A DNA stretch of 64,000 bases from NCBI GenBank assembly GCA_947626365.1, contig CANQRW010000006.1, forward strand, positions 1-64,000, read 5' to 3'. The notes beneath the pieces are model-generated. The model ran no database searches. It saw nothing but the letters and a program-made list of their open reading frames with translations, and was not told the origin of the DNA. Shown in pieces: positions 60,330 through 64,000 of the stretch. Both the position numbers and the translations under genes were made by a program. How positions within the stretch are numbered: the stretch's first letter is position 1; each line of letters begins with the position of its first letter. The DNA comes from an uncultured Lachnospiraceae bacterium. Lineage in GTDB: Bacteria; Bacillota; Clostridia; Lachnospirales; Lachnospiraceae.

Positions 60330-61535
60330 TCAGACGTTAAACACATACCTGTCCAGACGGCCAAAGGCTTCCTGCACTCTGCTCAGAGGCAGGGCCAGAT
60401 TCATGCGGATATGGCAGGGACCGTGAAACGGCCTTCCGTCCTGCCAGGCCACGCCTACGTCCCATCCGGCCCGCAGAAGCTCGCCGATGGTTTTCCCGTG
60501 CTTCTCACACCATTCCGTACAGTCCAGAAACAGCATGTACGTGCCTTCCGGTTTCGCCATCTTCACTCCCTCAAAATGCTTCCCTATGTAGTCGCAGGCG
60601 AAGTCCACGTTGCCTGTGAGAACCTGGCACAGCTCGTCCACCCACTCGTACCCTTCCGGCTTGTACGCGCCGATCAGGGCGTGCATGGACAGCACATTCA
60701 TGGAATTGTAGTGGGACTTGGAACTTTTGGCCGTAATCCGGTCCCGGAGATACCTGTTGTAAATGATATGATAACTGCCTACCAGCCCGGCCAGATTGAA
60801 GGTCTTGCTGGGGGCGTACACCGCCACCGTCCGGTTCCTGGCGTCCTCGCTTACCGACTGGGTGGGGATATGCTTATGTCCCGCCAGAATGATATCCGAC
60901 CAGATCTCATCGGAGATGACCAGGCAGTCGTTGGCCTTGTAAATCTCCATGGCCTTCTCGATCTCCCACCTCTCCCACACTCTCCCGCAGGGGTTGTAGG
61001 GACTGCAGAACACTGCCACATGGATATTCTCCGCCTTGAGCTTGGCGTCCATATCCTCAAAATCCATCCGCCACACCCCATTTTCGTCCTGCTTTAGAGG
61101 AGAGTGGACAATCTTATAACCGTTGTTCAAAATGCTTCCCGTAAAACCGATGTAGGTGGGGCTGTGAAGCAGCACCCCATCTCCCGGCGCGGCAAAGGCC
61201 GTCAATGCCGACACCACGCCGCCCAGCACGCCGTTCTCATAGCCGATGCACTCCTTCGTAAGCCCTGTGACGCCGTTTCTGGTCTCATGCCACCGGATGA
61301 TGGAATCAAAATATTCATCCGTAGGGCTGAAATACCCGAAGGCCGGATGCTTCGCCCTCTCGATGATCGCCTCCGTAATCGTAGGGCAGGTGGGGAAATT
61401 CATGTCCGCCACCCACATGGGAATGGCGTCAAAGCCCTCCTTCGGACTGCCCGGCGCATTGCCCAGTCCCAGATTGTCCACGGCGATGGCGTCCCTGCCG
61501 TGACGGTCCATAATTGATGTGAAATCGTATTTCAT
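60330..61535 (-). CDS. PatB/MalY-type PLP-dependent aminotransferase (cystathionine beta-lyase family)
   Basis: PMWVADMNFPTCPTITEAI; PYNPCGRVW; YAPSKTFNLAGL. Confidence 0.92.
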   Translation of the reverse strand: MKYDFTSIMDRHGRDAIAVDNLGLGNAPGSPKEGFDAIPMWVADMNFPTCPTITEAIIERAKHPAFGYFSPTDEYFDSIIRWHETRNGVTGLTKECIGYENGVLGGVVSALTAFAAPGDGVLLHSPTYIGFTGSILNNGYKIVHSPLKQDENGVWRMDFEDMDAKLKAENIHVAVFCSPYNPCGRVWERWEIEKAMEIYKANDCLVISDEIWSDIILAGHKHIPTQSVSEDARNRTVAVYAPSKTFNLAGLVGSYHIIYNRYLRDRITAKSSKSHYNSMNVLSMHALIGAYKPEGYEWVDELCQVLTGNVDFACDYIGKHFEGVKMAKPEGTYMLFLDCTEWCEKHGKTIGELLRAGWDVGVAWQDGRPFHGPCHIRMNLALPLSRVQEAFGRLDRYVFNV

Positions 61536-61574
61536 AAAAGGCCTCCTTAGTCTTTATCTTTTTTTATAAAAGAA

Positions 61575-62894
61575 TCAGAACTCGCGAATCAGAAACGCCA
61601 TATAAAGCGGAAGCGTCAAAATCTTTCCGGAACGGCCCACATTGTAATCGCCCAGTTTGATTGCGGCGTTCACATGATACTTTTCCGGGTGCTGCAAAAT
61701 CGTCTTCATACTTTTGACATTTCCGGTAGCCGCTTTTACTTCCACCAGCGTACATTCTCCCCTGTATCGGATCACAAAATCCACTTCCAATCCGCTGTCC
61801 TTATGATAATAATACAACTTCCGTCCCATTTTTGCAAAAATATCAGCAATCAGATTTTCAAAAATCGCTCCCTTATATCCGTAAAGCTTTCCCTGAAGAA
61901 TATCGTATTGCGTACCGTCTTCCAGCATACTGACAAACAGGCCCAGATCCCTCATATAAACTTTATAGACATCTTTTTCCGCATTCCCATCCAGCGGAAG
62001 TTCCGGAATAGAAAGGTTATAACATCTGGAGATGATGCCCGCGTCCTCGATCCACTGCAGGCTGCCGGCGTACTTTCCCGCCGTGGAACCTTTTTTGATA
62101 ACAGAATACTGAAATTTCTTGTTTTCTTTGCTTAGCTGCCTGGGAATCGACTGAAAACACTCCCTGATATGGGATTTATCCTTTTTTTCAGCATATTTCA
62201 CCATATCGTCCTCATAGGAACGGACGATATCCCGCTGGATCCGCAGCACCTCGTCCATCCGCTTCGTGTTCACAAACGTCTGTACAGCTTCCGGCATTCC
62301 GCCAACCACCGCATACTGTAAAAGAAGCTGCCTCATACGATTATGCAGCGCCTCCGGAACCGGAGTTTCTTCCTCCATGCACTTTTTCAGGCTTTCAATG
62401 ATCGGCTCTGTAATTCCGCACGCCCACAAAAACTCTTCAAAGTCCATCGGAACCATATCGACCACAGTTTCCGAACCGACCGGAATGGATTTCGGCTCCT
62501 TGCCATATCCTTTTACCCCCAGCAGAGAACCGATTCCGATCACATCATACCTCCCGTCAAGCCGGAAGAATTTCAGAGCGGTCCGCGCCTCCGGGCAGTC
62601 CTGAATCTCATCCAGCACAAGGACAGTCTCTCCCTCTTCAAATACAGCCTTGCTTCCCAGCAGCGCAGACAGCATCATAATGATATGATCTGTCTCCAAC
62701 GAGCCGGAAAAAACCGAAGCATAATCCGGATTTTCAAAGAAATTCAGATATACCACATGCTTATAGTTTTTCTTCGCAAAATCCAAAACAGAAAAAGTCT
62801 TTCCGCACTGCCTGCACCCTTTTATAATCAGCGACTTACGGTCCGGCGCTTTCTTCCATTCGGCCAGAATCCGTTCCATCTTTCTTTTTAACAT
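61575..62894 (-). CDS. AAA ATPase with DUF4143
   Basis: P-loop IIKGCRQCGKTF; VLVLDEIQDCPEARTALKFF; C-terminal nuclease-like LEVDFVIRYRGECTLVEVKA. Confidence 0.92.
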   Translation of the reverse strand: MLKRKMERILAEWKKAPDRKSLIIKGCRQCGKTFSVLDFAKKNYKHVVYLNFFENPDYASVFSGSLETDHIIMMLSALLGSKAVFEEGETVLVLDEIQDCPEARTALKFFRLDGRYDVIGIGSLLGVKGYGKEPKSIPVGSETVVDMVPMDFEEFLWACGITEPIIESLKKCMEEETPVPEALHNRMRQLLLQYAVVGGMPEAVQTFVNTKRMDEVLRIQRDIVRSYEDDMVKYAEKKDKSHIRECFQSIPRQLSKENKKFQYSVIKKGSTAGKYAGSLQWIEDAGIISRCYNLSIPELPLDGNAEKDVYKVYMRDLGLFVSMLEDGTQYDILQGKLYGYKGAIFENLIADIFAKMGRKLYYYHKDSGLEVDFVIRYRGECTLVEVKAATGNVKSMKTILQHPEKYHVNAAIKLGDYNVGRSGKILTLPLYMAFLIREF

Positions 62895-63018
62895 AATGGT
62901 TTGCGCCTCCTGAGCTGATCTTCATTTTTATTATAACCGGATTTGCAGCTTTTTCAATGGAGTTTTCGGTCATTTCTCAAACTTTTTCAAGGGAGTTTTG
63001 ATGGTAAGGATAGACAAA

Positions 63019-63066
63019 ATCCCCTATAGCAGCGTCATGAATATCTCCGACGCCGTACAGGGGATA
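63019..63066. terminator. Hairpin terminator
   Basis: ATCCCCT...GCGTC...GACGC...AGGGGAT nested stem. Confidence 0.6.
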
Positions 63067-63080
63067 TTTGAGTATGATTA

Positions 63081-63125
63081 AATACAAAAAAAGCGTCACT
63101 GGCGTGTTTTTTTGCATACTGACGT
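63081..63125 (-). repeat. Family A repeat unit (locus f)
   Basis: Reverse complement ACGTCAGTATGCAAAAAAACACGCCAGTGACGCTTTTTTTGTATT. Confidence 0.85.
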
Positions 63126-63178
63126 AACAACGAGTTTCCGCAAAGTATCCGCGGCAGCCCGAGTGAAAGCCGCAGCTT

Positions 63179-63838
63179 TCATAATACCTTCGGCAGATTC
63201 CATCGGAAACGGGCCGCCAGATACCGAAGGACGATCACCGTCACAAATCCGCCCAGCATGGAGATTCTCCAGGATGCCGACAGCCGGAACCACAAAAGCA
63301 TGGACAGGCCGCCGGCAATGGCAGCCAGAGCGTAGATATGCTTCAGAAAGATGTCCGGCATCTGATCCGCCAGCACGTCCCGCAGGGCGCCTCCGCCCAC
63401 GCCGGTCATAAATCCCAGAAAGACGATCAAAAATCCATTGTCCCCGTATCCGGCCTCCACACCGGCCATCACTCCGTCCACTGTAAAGGAGGCCAGACCG
63501 ATGGTATCGAACCAGAACAGCATCCGGTCGTAGAGATGAGCCATCTTCCTGGGCATGTGCTGATGGCGGTACACCTGCCAGAACACGATATTGGCCACAA
63601 GCGCCGCTATGCCCACATAGAATGGATTCAAAAACATCCGGGGCGGTATCTTTCCGATGATCAGATCCCGCATAAGACCGCCGCCGCAGGCGGTCGTCAC
63701 CGCCAGCACGTTCACCCCGAATACATCCATCCGTTTGTGTATCCCCACAAACGCTCCGGAGATAGCGAAGGCAATGGTTCCGGCCAGGTCAAAAATTCCA
63801 AGCAGCGTCCAGTTCATAGCAGATCTCTCTTTCATCAA
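63179..63838 (-). CDS. TRIC/UPF0126-type cation channel family protein
   Basis: FDLAGTIAFAISGAFVGIHKRMDVFGVNVLAVTTACGGGLMRDLIIG. Confidence 0.9.
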   Translation of the reverse strand: MMKERSAMNWTLLGIFDLAGTIAFAISGAFVGIHKRMDVFGVNVLAVTTACGGGLMRDLIIGKIPPRMFLNPFYVGIAALVANIVFWQVYRHQHMPRKMAHLYDRMLFWFDTIGLASFTVDGVMAGVEAGYGDNGFLIVFLGFMTGVGGGALRDVLADQMPDIFLKHIYALAAIAGGLSMLLWFRLSASWRISMLGGFVTVIVLRYLAARFRWNLPKVL

Positions 63839-63844
63839 AGGCTG

Positions 63845-64000
63845 TCAGTCCTCGCTGACATGAGTGCCGAAGTCTTCATATTTTTTCTTCGAATACAGGT
63901 AAAACAGGATTCCAATAAGTATCCATGCTCCCACCACGATCCACTCCTGCCAGATCAGAGTACAGCTGGAGAAAGGAATCGGTATAATATATAATATCAT
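63845..64000 (-). CDS. C-terminal fragment of a membrane transporter, probably an amino-acid permease (cut by the window edge)
   Basis: 52 codons open to the edge: ...WQEWIVVGAWILIGILFYLYSKKKYEDFGTHVSED-stop. Confidence 0.5.
   Translation of the reverse strand: MILYIIPIPFSSCTLIWQEWIVVGAWILIGILFYLYSKKKYEDFGTHVSED

Overview
The window looks like a chromosomal segment of a Lachnospiraceae-like Bacillota (inferred from gene content; no search was possible). Most genes are on the minus strand. Housekeeping blocks are hemZ, an MBL hydrolase, rel, apt, xerD, a SpoIIM-like gene and a NUDIX gene; rny-recX-recA; lysA-pyk; glyA-recJ; a GntR/kduI pair; and an amino-acid ABC transporter. The accessory content is more interesting. 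(1) At 23.3-37.4 kb there is a SipW signal peptidase operon with a 2514-aa secreted protein, four paralogous SipW-type (TasA/BsaA-like) exported proteins, sipW, and a fifth paralog ending in an LPxTG-like APVTG anchor. It is probably an extracellular fibre or biofilm matrix system. (2) At 2.58-2.98 kb there is a holin-like type I toxin locus with a readable antisense RNA promoter and terminator. The toxin ORF is interrupted by exactly two 44-bp repeat units. (3) Those units belong to a dispersed 44-bp palindromic repeat family found at six intergenic loci. (4) A second family of 57-bp hairpins has compensatory stem changes, a T-tract and an internal TATAAT, and has two copies. (5) A compact XRE - ImmA/IrrE - PIN-like three-gene module lies at 44.95-46.9 kb. 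(6) A BTAD-type regulator is split in two at a G7 homopolymer, so it is a phase-variation or sequencing-error candidate. I saw no rRNA, tRNA or CRISPR array. All assignments come from reading the sequence and supplied translations by eye.
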